This document shows positions 43,031 to 51,741 of a stretch of 63,513 bases of DNA, piece by piece (position 1 is the first letter of the stretch; each line of letters begins with the position of its first letter). Position numbers and translations under genes: made by a program. Source of the stretch: Streptomyces roseus (GTDB lineage: Bacteria > Actinomycetota > Actinomycetes > Streptomycetales > Streptomycetaceae). The DNA lies in NCBI RefSeq assembly GCF_001044425.1, contig NZ_LFML01000046.1:1-63513 (forward strand), read 5' to 3'. A model generated the notes under the pieces. It saw only the letters and a program-made list of their open reading frames with translations, searched no databases and was not told the origin of the DNA.

Positions 43031-43441
43031 GGCGGACTGCCGCATCGCCAGCCACTGGACGTACGCGAAGCCGGCGACGACGAGGGCCTGGACCGGGATC
43101 CACACGAGGCCGGCGGTGGTGGGGGCGTCCCAGAGGAGGAGCGAGACGATGCTGAGCGCCGCCCAGGCCCCGTTGGCCGCGACCACGAACGTCACGGCGG
43201 GGACCGGCGGCCGGCGGCGCGAGGCGAGCCCGCCGACACCGGCGCCGTAGAGGGTCAGGAACAGGCCGAGTTCGAGCAGGGTGGCCTGCCCGACGCCGAG
43301 CAGCCGGCCGAGCGGGGCGCTGAGGGCGGCGTACGCGAGGCCGTTCCCGGCCGTGACCACGCAGTCCAGGGCGAGGAAGCGGCGTAGCGCGGTCTGCGGG
43401 ACGGGGGTACGAGCGATGCTGCCGAGCAGGGTCGCGGACAT
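43016..43441 (-). CDS. Small four-helix membrane protein
   Basis: 141 aa from the ATG at 43441. There are four hydrophobic helices (ALDCVVTAGNGLAYAALSA, LLELGLFLTLYGAGVGGL, VPAVTFVVAANGAWAALSIVSLLLW, AGLVWIPVQALVVAGFAYVQWLA). Resembles the small uncharacterised membrane proteins common in Streptomyces (SPW/DoxX-like length), but no family is certain. It is divergent from cassette B. Confidence 0.75.
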   Translation of the reverse strand: MSATLLGSIARTPVPQTALRRFLALDCVVTAGNGLAYAALSAPLGRLLGVGQATLLELGLFLTLYGAGVGGLASRRRPPVPAVTFVVAANGAWAALSIVSLLLWDAPTTAGLVWIPVQALVVAGFAYVQWLAMRQSASQAR

Positions 43442-43798
43442 GACGGATCGGCCTCCATGACGGGTCGGTCGGTGGCGAACGGTCGCGGTCCGGGACACGG
43501 ACGCGGTGGCGCACGCCGTGCGAGCTCGCGGTCGAACGCGCTGGTGGGACGGGCCCCGAGGCCGAGTGCGCGGACTCGGGACCCGATGCCCCCACTCTCC
43601 CCGCCGCCCCCGCCGGGGTCGATTACCCGCGAGGTCATGCCCGTGGAGCGGGGCGAGGGGCGGGGCGAGGGGTGCCAACTTTCTTTGAGCCACATCGCAA
43701 GAAACGTTGGGGTTCTCCTGTCTCGGTGCCGGGCGGAGGGCTACGCTGCTGACAGCCGAAGCTCTCGAACGTCCTCTCGACATACGGAGAACCACACG
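43442..43798. other. 357-bp divergent region before cassette B
   Basis: No gene seen. The only structure is an imperfect inverted repeat (43676-43709), reported separately, about 90 bp before the HTH start. Confidence 0.45.
43676..43709 (+). promoter_or_regulatory. Imperfect inverted repeat upstream of cassette B
   Basis: CAACTTTCTT (43676-43685) pairs with AAGAAACGTTG (43699-43709) with one bulge. The spacer contains GCCACA...GCAAG, which also occurs around the cassette A palindrome. Confidence 0.35.
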
Positions 43799-44818
43799 GT
43801 GCCAGCCGCCGACCGAGCCGACCTGGGCCGTGCCTGGGCCCGCGTGGCGGCGTTGGCCGAGCGGAGCGGCCGGGATCCGGCCGCGGTCCTGTGCCCGGAG
43901 CGGCTGAGCCGCCTGTGCGGGGTCGAACCGGCGCTCGTCCCGCAGGTCGTGGCGGGGACCGCGCCCGAACTTCCGCTGTGCCTGCGGGTCCACCGGCGCT
44001 TCCTGCGGCTGCGGGCCACCCGCCGTGACAAGCACGGCCGGGAGTGGCCGCTGGCCGCCATCGCGGAGGACTTCCAGGCGCCGGGCGCCTCCCTGGGCCC
44101 GCTCAACGCGGGCACCGGGCTGCCCCGGCTGGGCCATGCGGCGGGCGTGCAGCGGTTCTTCGGGGTCTACGCCGGCTTCCTCCTGGCCGACAGCCAGAGC
44201 GCGGTGGAGCACGCCCTCGCCGCCACCGGCGCCGGCGCCCCGGCGGACCTCGGGCACCTCTCGTACCTGACGGGCATGGAGCCGTGCGACATCCGGCTCA
44301 CCCTCGACGGGGCTCCGCCCCGGCTGCCGCTCAAGGAGCAGGTCCGCCGGCGCTTCGAGCACCTGCGGCGCACCCGGCTGCGCGCGGACGGCCAGGTCCA
44401 CTCCCTGGCCGCCATCGCCCGGTCCTTCTGCGCCTCGGGCCAGTCCCTGACCCGCCTCGCGCACGGCGAGGGGCTGCCCAACCTCGCGGCGGCAGCCGGG
44501 ATCCAGCGCTTCTACGGGGTCGATGGCGGCTTCCTGCTGGCCGACGACACCGAGGCGCTCACCACCGCCCTCGCCGGCATCGAACAGGAGCTGGAAACCG
44601 CCGGCCCCCGCACGGAAAACCCGATGCTGGCCGTCCTGCGGGCGCACGATGTACGCAGCATCGTCGCGCGGGCCGGGCGGCTCTCCCCGGCGGGCTGGAA
44701 GTCCCTGGCCGGCCACCTGGACGACCTGCTGGCCCGCGAGGGCCAGCTGACGCGCGAGGGCACGGGCCGCGTGGCGGTGCCGGACGACCGGAAGGCTGCC
44801 GAGGGGGGAGCGCCATGA
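43799..44818 (+). CDS. Cassette B: HTH regulator with internally duplicated domains
   Basis: 339 aa from the GTG at 43799 (GGAG upstream). It is a paralogue of the cassette A regulator but half as long again, because the helical-plus-HTH unit is present twice. Copy 1 ends in VQRFFGVYAGFLLADS and copy 2 in IQRFYGVDGGFLLADD. Each is preceded by a basic R-R-x-x-F-x-x-L-R stretch and by a unit ending LVPQVVAG or IRLTLDG. The C-terminal 50 residues (LAVLRAHDVRSIVARAGRL) match those of A. ATGA overlap with the peptidase gene implies coupled translation. Confidence 0.82.
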   Translation: MPAADRADLGRAWARVAALAERSGRDPAAVLCPERLSRLCGVEPALVPQVVAGTAPELPLCLRVHRRFLRLRATRRDKHGREWPLAAIAEDFQAPGASLGPLNAGTGLPRLGHAAGVQRFFGVYAGFLLADSQSAVEHALAATGAGAPADLGHLSYLTGMEPCDIRLTLDGAPPRLPLKEQVRRRFEHLRRTRLRADGQVHSLAAIARSFCASGQSLTRLAHGEGLPNLAAAAGIQRFYGVDGGFLLADDTEALTTALAGIEQELETAGPRTENPMLAVLRAHDVRSIVARAGRLSPAGWKSLAGHLDDLLAREGQLTREGTGRVAVPDDRKAAEGGAP

Positions 44819-45378
44819 GGACCACACGCACCATGCGGAAACTCGGCGGGGATCTGCTGGCGGAGGCGCGCCTGGCGCGGCCGGCCGATGCCGCCGGGAT
44901 CATCGGGGGCCTGTGCGCCGCGTACGGCCGCCGGCGCGGCGGGCGGCCGGTGGAGTTCCGCTTCGCCAAGTTCCCGCCCGACACGGCCAGCGGACTCTGG
45001 CTGGAGATGGAGCAGCGCGACCTGCTCGTCATCGAGGAGCGCACCCGCCCCGAGCACCAGCTCGTCATCGCCTGCCACGAGTTATGGCACCTGGAGGAAG
45101 GCACCTGTGACAGCCACGGCCCGGGCATGGCCGTGGCGGCCCGGCTCACGGGAGCCCGGGGCGGCCTCGCGGAGCTGCTGCACTCGGAGACCGGACTGGG
45201 CAGCGTGGTCCGGCAGGCGGCCGCTCGCGCCGACCGGGAGGATCCGGCGGAGATCCGGGCCGAGACCTTCGGCCTGTACCTCGGCCAAGTCCTCAAGGCG
45301 TACCTTCCGGGGCCCCGCGAGGAGCGGTCCCCCGAGGCGATCGAGCGCATCAAGTCCTCGCTCGGCTGGGGCCGTTGA
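44815..45378 (+). CDS. Cassette B: ImmA/IrrE-like zinc metallopeptidase (TTA codon inside HELWH)
   Basis: 187 aa; the ATG overlaps the HTH stop codon. HELWH is at residues 88-92 in the same context as the A protein (RDLLVIEERTRPEHQLVIACHELWHLEEG). AEIRAETFGLYLG supplies the putative third zinc ligand. Codon 90, the Leu of HELWH, is TTA (45082-45084), so no active enzyme can be made without the bldA tRNA. Predicted to act on the HTH partner or another cytoplasmic protein (inference from ImmR/ImmA and DdrO/PprI). Confidence 0.82.
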   Translation: MRTTRTMRKLGGDLLAEARLARPADAAGIIGGLCAAYGRRRGGRPVEFRFAKFPPDTASGLWLEMEQRDLLVIEERTRPEHQLVIACHELWHLEEGTCDSHGPGMAVAARLTGARGGLAELLHSETGLGSVVRQAAARADREDPAEIRAETFGLYLGQVLKAYLPGPREERSPEAIERIKSSLGWGR

Positions 45379-45484
45379 GTGCACGCCCCCGCGGCGTACC
45401 GATGACGCCCCGGTGACCGGCCCCCCTCCCGACGCACCTCACGCGCGCCGCTGCCCCCGCACGGCCCCGACAGAGAGCTCCACG

Positions 45485-46927
45485 ATGACCCAGTCCTCCC
45501 CGCCCCGCCACGCCGTCGTCATCGGCGGCAGCATGGCCGGCCTGCTCGCGGCGGCCGTGCTCGCCGAGCACGCGACGGTCACGATCATCGACGCCGACAC
45601 GCTGCCCGACAGCCCGGCGCCGCGGCGCGGGCTCCCGCAGGCCCGGCACGTCCACGTCATGTGGTCGGGCGGGGCGCGCGCCATCGAGGAGATACTCCCG
45701 GGCGTCACCGACGCGTGGACGGCGGCGGGCGCGATCCGCCGCAGCCTGCCCACCGACCTGGTCACCATGACCGCCCAGGGCTGGATCCCGCGCTGCGGGG
45801 AGAAGCAGTTCAACATCTCGTGCAGCCGCGACCTCCTCGACGCGGTGGTCCGCGCCCGGGTGACCGGCCTGCCGGGCGTCAGCACCCTCCAGCAGAGCCG
45901 CGTACGGGCCCTGGAGGGCACGGCGGCCCGCATCACCGGCGTCCGCGTCGACACCCCGCAGGAACAGAACCGGCTGGTGGGCGCCGACCTGGTGGTCGAC
46001 GCGAGCGGACGCGGTTCGCGGGCCCGGTCCTGGCTCCAGCAGCTGGGGGTCGGCGGGATCAGACAGGCCCAGGTCGACTCCGGCCTGGTGTACGCGACAC
46101 GGATCTTCGAAGCCCCGGCCGGGGCGCACGAGATGGGCTTCCCGATCGTCAACGTGCAGTCCGATCCCCGGGTGTACGTACCCGGCCAGACCGCGACGAT
46201 CGTCCCCATCGAGAACGGCCAGTGGCAGGCCACCCTGTCCGGCACCCGCGGCGGCCAGCCCACCGGCGACCCCGAGCTGTTCATCCCGTTCGCCAAGGGG
46301 CTGCGCGACCCGATCGTCGGCGAGCTCCTCGTCGGCCGCAAGCCCCTCACCGACATAGCCGTCACCCAGGGCACCGCCAACCGCCGGGTCTACTTCGAGA
46401 AGGCGGACCTGCCCGACGGGTTCTTCGCCGTCGGCGACTCCGTCGCCACCTTCAACCCGCTGTACGGGCAGGGGATGACGGTCGCCGCGCAGGGGCTGCT
46501 GGCCGTACGGGCCCTGCTGCGCACCCAGGGCCTCGCCCACCCCTCCTTCGGCCGCGAGGCACAGCGCGCGCTCGTCCCCCAGGTGGCCACCGCCTGGGAG
46601 CTCGCCACCTCGCAGGACATCCTGTACCCGGGGGCCACCGGCATGAAGCCGCGGGCCGGTACCGGGCTGCTCAACTCGTACGTCAGCCGGCTGATGACCG
46701 GGGCCACCACGCGGGAGGCGCTGACCGCCGCGTTCCTCCAGGTCGTCACCATGAGCAGCACGCCCGCGTACTGGCTGCGCCCCTCGGTGGTCTGGCACGT
46801 GCTGCGCGCCTCCGACCAGGGTGCGCTGAAAGCGCCGCCGCTGACCGCGGCGGAGCGCCGCGTCGCGGGGCTCGACCAGGGCTCTGGGCCGGTCGATCCC
46901 GTGGGCCCCGTCGGCCAGGCGCGATGA
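45485..46927 (+). CDS. Cassette B: FAD-dependent oxidoreductase/monooxygenase
   Basis: 480 aa from the ATG at 45485. FAD motif AVVIGGSMAGLLAAAVLAEH at residues 10-29, ASGRGSRARSWLQ mid-chain, and FFAVGDSVATFNPLYGQGMTVAAQGL near residue 320. PHBH-fold flavoprotein of the 2-polyprenyl-6-methoxyphenol hydroxylase-like group. The C-terminal region is hydrophobic-helical and may associate with the membrane. The stop overlaps the start of the cassette B membrane protein (ATGA), so it is translated as part of the cassette. Cassette A has no equivalent. Confidence 0.85.
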   Translation: MTQSSPPRHAVVIGGSMAGLLAAAVLAEHATVTIIDADTLPDSPAPRRGLPQARHVHVMWSGGARAIEEILPGVTDAWTAAGAIRRSLPTDLVTMTAQGWIPRCGEKQFNISCSRDLLDAVVRARVTGLPGVSTLQQSRVRALEGTAARITGVRVDTPQEQNRLVGADLVVDASGRGSRARSWLQQLGVGGIRQAQVDSGLVYATRIFEAPAGAHEMGFPIVNVQSDPRVYVPGQTATIVPIENGQWQATLSGTRGGQPTGDPELFIPFAKGLRDPIVGELLVGRKPLTDIAVTQGTANRRVYFEKADLPDGFFAVGDSVATFNPLYGQGMTVAAQGLLAVRALLRTQGLAHPSFGREAQRALVPQVATAWELATSQDILYPGATGMKPRAGTGLLNSYVSRLMTGATTREALTAAFLQVVTMSSTPAYWLRPSVVWHVLRASDQGALKAPPLTAAERRVAGLDQGSGPVDPVGPVGQAR

Positions 46928-48114
46928 GCGACGGTCTCATCCTCTACGTGCCCGGGTCGGTCATGATCCTGGCGCTGCTGATCAAGGCGCCGACCCTGCG
47001 CCGGGGCTGGGACCAGCCGCTCATGCGGGCGGTGTGCACCCTGCTCGTCGTCGGCTGCATGGTCATGTTCCTGGCGGCGCCGCCGACGATCTCCGCGGTC
47101 AACCGGCTCACCGGGATCGTCAACTTCTCCGCGCCGCTGGTGTACAGCGTGCTGACCGCGTTCTCCGGCTCGTGCATCGTCCTGGTCCTGCAGTGGGGCG
47201 GGGGCCCGCCGGCGGTCGTACGGCGGGCGACCCGGCTGACGGTGGCCGTGTTCGGCGCCGTCACCCTGCTCATCGTCGTCCTGTTCGCGATCGGTGACGC
47301 GCCCGTGGAGCGGCTGCGCGACCTGGACACGTACTACGCCAACACGCCCTGGCTGCGCGAGATGATCGTCTGCTACCTGCTCGCGCACACCGTGGGCAGT
47401 TCGACGCTCACCCTGCTGTGCTGGAAGTGGCTGCTGCGCGTACGCCCCTCGCTGCGCCCGCTGCGCACCGGGCTGGCCCTGATCGTGCTCGGCGGGGTGC
47501 TGGACCTGGGCTACCTCGTGGCGAAGTGGACGGCGGTGGGCGCCCGCTGGGCGGGCCGCGACTGGGACGGGCTGTCCACGTACGCGGCCCCGCCGTTCGC
47601 CTCCGCCGCGGCCCTGATGGTGGGCTCGGGGTTCATCGTGCCGCTGGTCGGCGGCTCGGCTGCCTGGCGGGACTTCAGCCGGTACCGGCTGCTGCATCCG
47701 CTGTGGAAGGCGCTGCGCGGCTTCGCCGCGTCGAGCGTGACGACGGTGCCGCTGACCTGGTGGTCGCCGATCGGGATCCGGCTGATCCACCGCGAATCGG
47801 TGATCGACGACGGGATCCTGGCGCTGGCCTGCTGGTTCGATCCGGCCGTACGGGAAGCGGCGTACGAGGCCGCCCTCGGTCAGGGCCTGTGCGCGTCGCG
47901 GGCCTCGCTCGTGGCGGACGCGGCCATGCTCGCCTCGGCTTGCCGGCGCCGGGAGGCGGCGGCCGCCGCCGAGGCCGCCGACCGCGCGGCCGCGGCCGAC
48001 CAGGGGCTGCCCGAGCCGTACCGGCTGGATTCCCGGCCGCTGGCCGCCCTGGCCCGGGAGTTCCGCACCTCGCCGATCGTGGCGGCCGCGCGGAGGGATC
48101 CGGCCCCGATCTGA
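46924..48114 (+). CDS. Cassette B: multi-pass membrane protein (MAB_1171c-like putative transporter family)
   Basis: 396 aa starting inside the flavoprotein stop codon. It is clearly paralogous to the cassette A membrane protein: PPTISAVN, NFSAPLVYSVLTAFSGS, GDAPVERLRDLDTYYANTP, RWAGRDWDGLSTYAAPPFAS and the soluble tail IRLIHRESVIDDGILALACWFDP. About seven membrane helices precede a cytoplasmic Ala/Arg-rich C-terminal part of about 150 residues. Function unknown; receptor or exporter are both possible. Confidence 0.82.
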   Translation: MSDGLILYVPGSVMILALLIKAPTLRRGWDQPLMRAVCTLLVVGCMVMFLAAPPTISAVNRLTGIVNFSAPLVYSVLTAFSGSCIVLVLQWGGGPPAVVRRATRLTVAVFGAVTLLIVVLFAIGDAPVERLRDLDTYYANTPWLREMIVCYLLAHTVGSSTLTLLCWKWLLRVRPSLRPLRTGLALIVLGGVLDLGYLVAKWTAVGARWAGRDWDGLSTYAAPPFASAAALMVGSGFIVPLVGGSAAWRDFSRYRLLHPLWKALRGFAASSVTTVPLTWWSPIGIRLIHRESVIDDGILALACWFDPAVREAAYEAALGQGLCASRASLVADAAMLASACRRREAAAAAEAADRAAAADQGLPEPYRLDSRPLAALAREFRTSPIVAAARRDPAPI

Positions 48115-48154
48115 GCACCCCGGCAGGGCGCCCGGCGGGGCCGGTGGTCCGGCC

Positions 48155-49408
48155 TCAGCCCACGAGGGCGTCCTCGGGCTCGGGATTGCGGGCGAGCCAG
48201 GCCCCGTACGCCCGCACCCGCCGCCAGTGCTGGAGCTGGTCGAGGGCGAAGGCGGCCCGCGGGGAGGCCGCCGGGCGCGGCTCCAGGCCGCGGGCCATCC
48301 GGTGCAGCTGGAACCGTACGAAGGCCAGCAGCCCCGCCCCGGCCAGGTCCCGGTCCTTCCACCCGAGCGGCTCCACGGTCACGCGGACGTCCTCCCCGGC
48401 GCGCCAGCGGGCCGGCAGGTCGGGGCGGAACGCGAGCGCGGAGGCGAGCCCGACGACGGAGACCCCGCGCGCCAGGACCTTGCGCGCGGTCTCCTGGCGG
48501 GCTATCCCGCCGGTCAGCATCAGCGGCATCGTGGCCGCGTCCAGGAACTCCTCGGCGAAGGAGAGGAAGTACGCCTCCCGTTCGAGGGTCCGCAGATCGG
48601 CGGTGCGGCCCAGGGTGGCGGGGCTCTCGACGCTGCCGCCGGACAGTTCGACCAGGTCGACGCCGAGGCCGCCCAGGGCCGCGATGACCTGCGCGGCGTC
48701 CCCCGTGTCGAACCCGCCGCGCTGGAAGTCGGCGGTGTTGAGCTTGACGCCGACCGCGAAGCCGGGGGCGACCTGCGCGCGGACCGCCCGGACGACCTCC
48801 GTCAGCAGCCGCACCCGGTTCTCCGGGCTGCCGCCCCAGCGGTCGGTGCGCCGGTTGACCAGCGGGGAGAGGAACTGGCTGATCAGATAGCCGTGGGCGG
48901 CGTGGATCTGCACCCCGTCGAAGCCGGCCGCCTCCGCCCGCCGGGCGGTGACCGCGAACCGGGCGACGGTGGCCTCGATGTCGGCCTCGGTCATCGCGGT
49001 GGGGCGGGCGAAGCGCTTGGTGTGCTTGCCGAGGCTGACCCCGATGTCGGAGGGCGCCCAGGCCGTTCCGGGCATCTCGGAGCCGACCTGCCGGCCCGGG
49101 TGGTTGATCTGCATCCAGACCCGGCCGCCGCCCTCGGACGCGGCCTCGGCCCAGCGGCGGAAGGGATCGAGCGGGGAGCGGGCGTCGAGGACGATGGTGC
49201 CCGGGGCGGTCAGCGCCCGGCGGTCGACCATCACGTTCCCGGTGATCAGGAGACCGGCGCCGCCGCGCGCCCAGCGGCGGTAGAGGTGCTCGATGCGCTC
49301 GTCGGGCAGCTGGCCGGCTCCGGCGAGGCTCTCCTCCATGGCCGCCTTCGCCAGGCGGTTCGGCAAGGTGGCGCCGCCCGGCAGCTCCAGTGGCGTGAAA
49401 AGGTCCAT
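48155..49408 (-). CDS. Old Yellow Enzyme family NADH:flavin oxidoreductase
   Basis: 417 aa from the ATG at 49408, preceded by GGGGGAA. FMN-dependent TIM barrel with LPNRLAKAAMEESLAG, QINHPGRQ, GFDGVQIHAAHGYLISQFLSPLVNRRTDRWGG (catalytic His pair and the SPxxNxRxDxxGG motif), SPENRVRLLTEVV and LMLTGGIARQETARKVL. It reduces activated C=C bonds or acts on N-containing substrates. The physiological substrate is unknown. Confidence 0.94.
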   Translation of the reverse strand: MDLFTPLELPGGATLPNRLAKAAMEESLAGAGQLPDERIEHLYRRWARGGAGLLITGNVMVDRRALTAPGTIVLDARSPLDPFRRWAEAASEGGGRVWMQINHPGRQVGSEMPGTAWAPSDIGVSLGKHTKRFARPTAMTEADIEATVARFAVTARRAEAAGFDGVQIHAAHGYLISQFLSPLVNRRTDRWGGSPENRVRLLTEVVRAVRAQVAPGFAVGVKLNTADFQRGGFDTGDAAQVIAALGGLGVDLVELSGGSVESPATLGRTADLRTLEREAYFLSFAEEFLDAATMPLMLTGGIARQETARKVLARGVSVVGLASALAFRPDLPARWRAGEDVRVTVEPLGWKDRDLAGAGLLAFVRFQLHRMARGLEPRPAASPRAAFALDQLQHWRRVRAYGAWLARNPEPEDALVG

Positions 49409-49533
49409 CGGCAGTTCCCCCCAGGAAACATGTTGCACGTGTCATCCCGCGCCCCGGCGCAAAGATACCGCCCGCTCCCCGGCGCCCGTCAGGCTCCGTA
49501 CGCAAGTATCCGGACACCCACCGGAACGCGGAA

Positions 49534-49558
49534 CGCCCCGGGCCGAGGGCCCGGGGCG
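49534..49558 (-). terminator. Terminator downstream of folD
   Basis: Perfect 11-bp stem CGCCCCGGGCC/GGCCCGGGGCG with a 3-nt GAG loop, 30 bp after the folD stop in its direction of transcription. Confidence 0.85.
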
Positions 49559-49587
49559 CGTGCGTACGGGGAGTCCCCGCGGGGCGA

Positions 49588-50487
49588 TCAGAGGTCCGCG
49601 AGCTCCAGACCGGCCTGGGCGGCGGCGGCCCGCACGGTCTGCTCCAGCAGGACGGCGATGGTCATCGGGCCGACGCCGCCGGGGACCGGGGTGATCAGCG
49701 AGGCGCGGGCGGCGGCCGACTCGAAGTGGACGTCGCCGACGTTGCCCTCGTTGTAGCCCGCGTCCAGGACGACGGCGCCGGGCTTGATGTCCTCGCCGCG
49801 GATGAATTCGGCCTTGCCCACGGCGGCGACCAGCACGTCGGCCTGGCGCACGATCGAGGGGAGGTCCACGGTGCGGGAGTGGCAGTAGGTGACGGTGGCG
49901 TTCTGCTCCAGCAGCAGCATGCCGGCCGGCTTGCCCAGGATGGCGCTGCGGCCGACGACCACCGCGTGCTTGCCGGTCAGGTCCACGTCGTACTCGGCGA
50001 GGAGGCGCATGATGCCGCCGGGGGTGCAGGAGACGAAGCCCGGCAGTCCGAAGCCCATGGCGGCGAAGGAGTGCATGGTGACGCCGTCGACGTCCTTGCC
50101 CGGGGCGATGGCCTCGAAGGCGGCGCGCTCGTCGATGTGGTGCGGGACCGGGTGCTGGAGCAGGATGCCGCTGATCTGCGGGTCCTCGGACAGGGCGGTC
50201 AGGGCGGCGACGAGCTCCTGCGTCGTCGTGGATGCCGGCAGCTCGACGTGGCGGGAGGTGATCCCGGCCTTGGCGCAGCGGTTCTGCTTCATCTTCACGT
50301 ACGTCACGGACGCCGGGTCCTCGCCGACCAGGACGGTCGCGAGGCAGGGGGCGGTACCAGTGCGCTCGGTGATCTTCGCCGCGAGGGCGGCGGTCTGCTC
50401 GGAGATGCGGCGGGCGAGGGCGGTGCCGTCCATCAGCCGGGCGGTTCCCGCGGCGGTGGTGGCGTTGGCGGTCTGGGCAGTCGTCAC
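49588..50487 (-). CDS. folD: Bifunctional methylenetetrahydrofolate dehydrogenase/cyclohydrolase
   Basis: 299 aa from the GTG at 50487, 5 nt after AGGAG. FolD interconverts 5,10-methylene-THF and 10-formyl-THF, using NADP+. Seen: VGEDPASVTYVKMKQNRCAKAGI with the catalytic Lys, ILLQHPVPHHIDERAAFEAIAPGKDVDG, VVGRSAILGKPAGMLLL (dinucleotide site) and TPVPGGVGPMTIAVLLEQT. A short Ala/Thr-rich N-terminal extension (TTAQTANATTAAGTA) precedes the domain. Housekeeping one-carbon metabolism. Confidence 0.96.
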   Translation of the reverse strand: MTTAQTANATTAAGTARLMDGTALARRISEQTAALAAKITERTGTAPCLATVLVGEDPASVTYVKMKQNRCAKAGITSRHVELPASTTTQELVAALTALSEDPQISGILLQHPVPHHIDERAAFEAIAPGKDVDGVTMHSFAAMGFGLPGFVSCTPGGIMRLLAEYDVDLTGKHAVVVGRSAILGKPAGMLLLEQNATVTYCHSRTVDLPSIVRQADVLVAAVGKAEFIRGEDIKPGAVVLDAGYNEGNVGDVHFESAAARASLITPVPGGVGPMTIAVLLEQTVRAAAAQAGLELADL

Positions 50488-50751
50488 GGGGGCTCCTGGG
50501 CGTCGCTGCGGATCGCGGTGCGCGGATGCGCGTGTCGCGGGGTTCGCGGTTCGCCCAGGCGCGCGGCAGGAGGCGTACGTGCGGACATACGCCGGGCCGC
50601 TCCCCGGTGGTGATCCACCCGAACGCCAGTCACGGCCCGCCTCCACTCTAATGGACCCCGCCCGGGTGTGCGGTGGTGCGCGGCGGCTCCCGCTCCACGG
50701 GATCCGGTCAAACCGGTGGATCACCGGCGCCGCTCCTGGGACGATCGAGAC

Positions 50752-51513
50752 ATGACGCGTACTTTCGACCACCTCGTCGCCGAGGCCGAGTCCGTTTCGG
50801 TGGATGGATGGGACTTCTCCTGGCTCGACGGGCGGGCCACCGAGCAGCGCCCCTCCTGGGGCTACCAGCGCCTGCTCGGCGAGCGCCTCGCCCGGGTCCG
50901 CTCCGCCCTCGACATCCAGACGGGCGGTGGGGAGGTGCTCGCCGGTGCCGGGCCGCTGCCCCCGCTGACGGCGGCGACCGAGTCCTGGCCGCCCAACATC
51001 GAGAAGGCGACGCGGCTCCTGCACCCGCTGGGCGCGGTGGTCGTCGCGGACGCCGACGAGCCGCCGCTGCCGTTCGGCGACGCGGCCTTCGAGCTGGTCG
51101 CGAGCCGCCACCCGGTGACCATCTGGTGGGAGGAGATCGCCCGGGTCCTGCGCCCGGGCGGAACGTACCTGTCGCAGCAGGTCGGGCCGGCTAGCGTCTT
51201 CGAGCTGGTCGAGTACTTCCTCGGACCCCAGCCGGAGGAGGTCCGGCGCGGCCGCCACCCCGACGACGCCGTCTCGGACGCCGCCAAGGCCGGACTCGAA
51301 GTGGTGGATCTGCGCTCCGAAAGACTGCGTACGGAGTTCCACGACATCGGAGCCGTGATCTACTTTCTCCGGAAGGTGATCTGGATGGTGCCCGGCTTCA
51401 CGGTCGGGCAGTACCGGGACCGGTTGCGCGAGCTCCACGAACAGATCGAACGTGAGGGCCCGTTCGTGGCGCACACGGCCCGTTTCCTCATCGAGGCCCG
51501 CAAACCGGGCTGA
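50752..51513 (+). CDS. SAM-dependent methyltransferase
   Basis: 253 aa from the ATG at 50752. Class I methyltransferase fold: motif I ALDIQTGGGEVLAGAG (residues 45-60), then VVVADADEPPLPFGDAAFELVASRHPV (acidic residue and motif II) and ARVLRPGGTYLSQQVG (motif III). The C-terminal half contains a substrate-binding lid (YFLRKVIWMVPGFTVGQYRDRL). Conserved in Streptomyces, divergent from folD; substrate unknown. Confidence 0.9.
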   Translation: MTRTFDHLVAEAESVSVDGWDFSWLDGRATEQRPSWGYQRLLGERLARVRSALDIQTGGGEVLAGAGPLPPLTAATESWPPNIEKATRLLHPLGAVVVADADEPPLPFGDAAFELVASRHPVTIWWEEIARVLRPGGTYLSQQVGPASVFELVEYFLGPQPEEVRRGRHPDDAVSDAAKAGLEVVDLRSERLRTEFHDIGAVIYFLRKVIWMVPGFTVGQYRDRLRELHEQIEREGPFVAHTARFLIEARKPG

Positions 51514-51741
51514 CGGAGAAAAGGGGGCGCGGGCGCGGACGGATCCACGGCCGAATGGTTGCGCGCCCACAGCGTGGCGCAGGTCACTCAATTCAGCGCG
51601 TAACGAATCGACTCGGGCATGCGATGAACCGACAGGTGTCCTCGCGCGGCCCCGGAATACAGACCCCCCTCGGGCCTGTTTCCCGAGTCCGCGCGATGAT
51701 GTCCCGCCCACTCCCTATCTGTTCGCAACGAGAGGCTCCTT

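Noticed and set aside
48155..50487. An OYE-folD operon
   Set aside because: A strong 11-bp terminator lies between the two genes in their shared direction, so they are probably separate transcripts.
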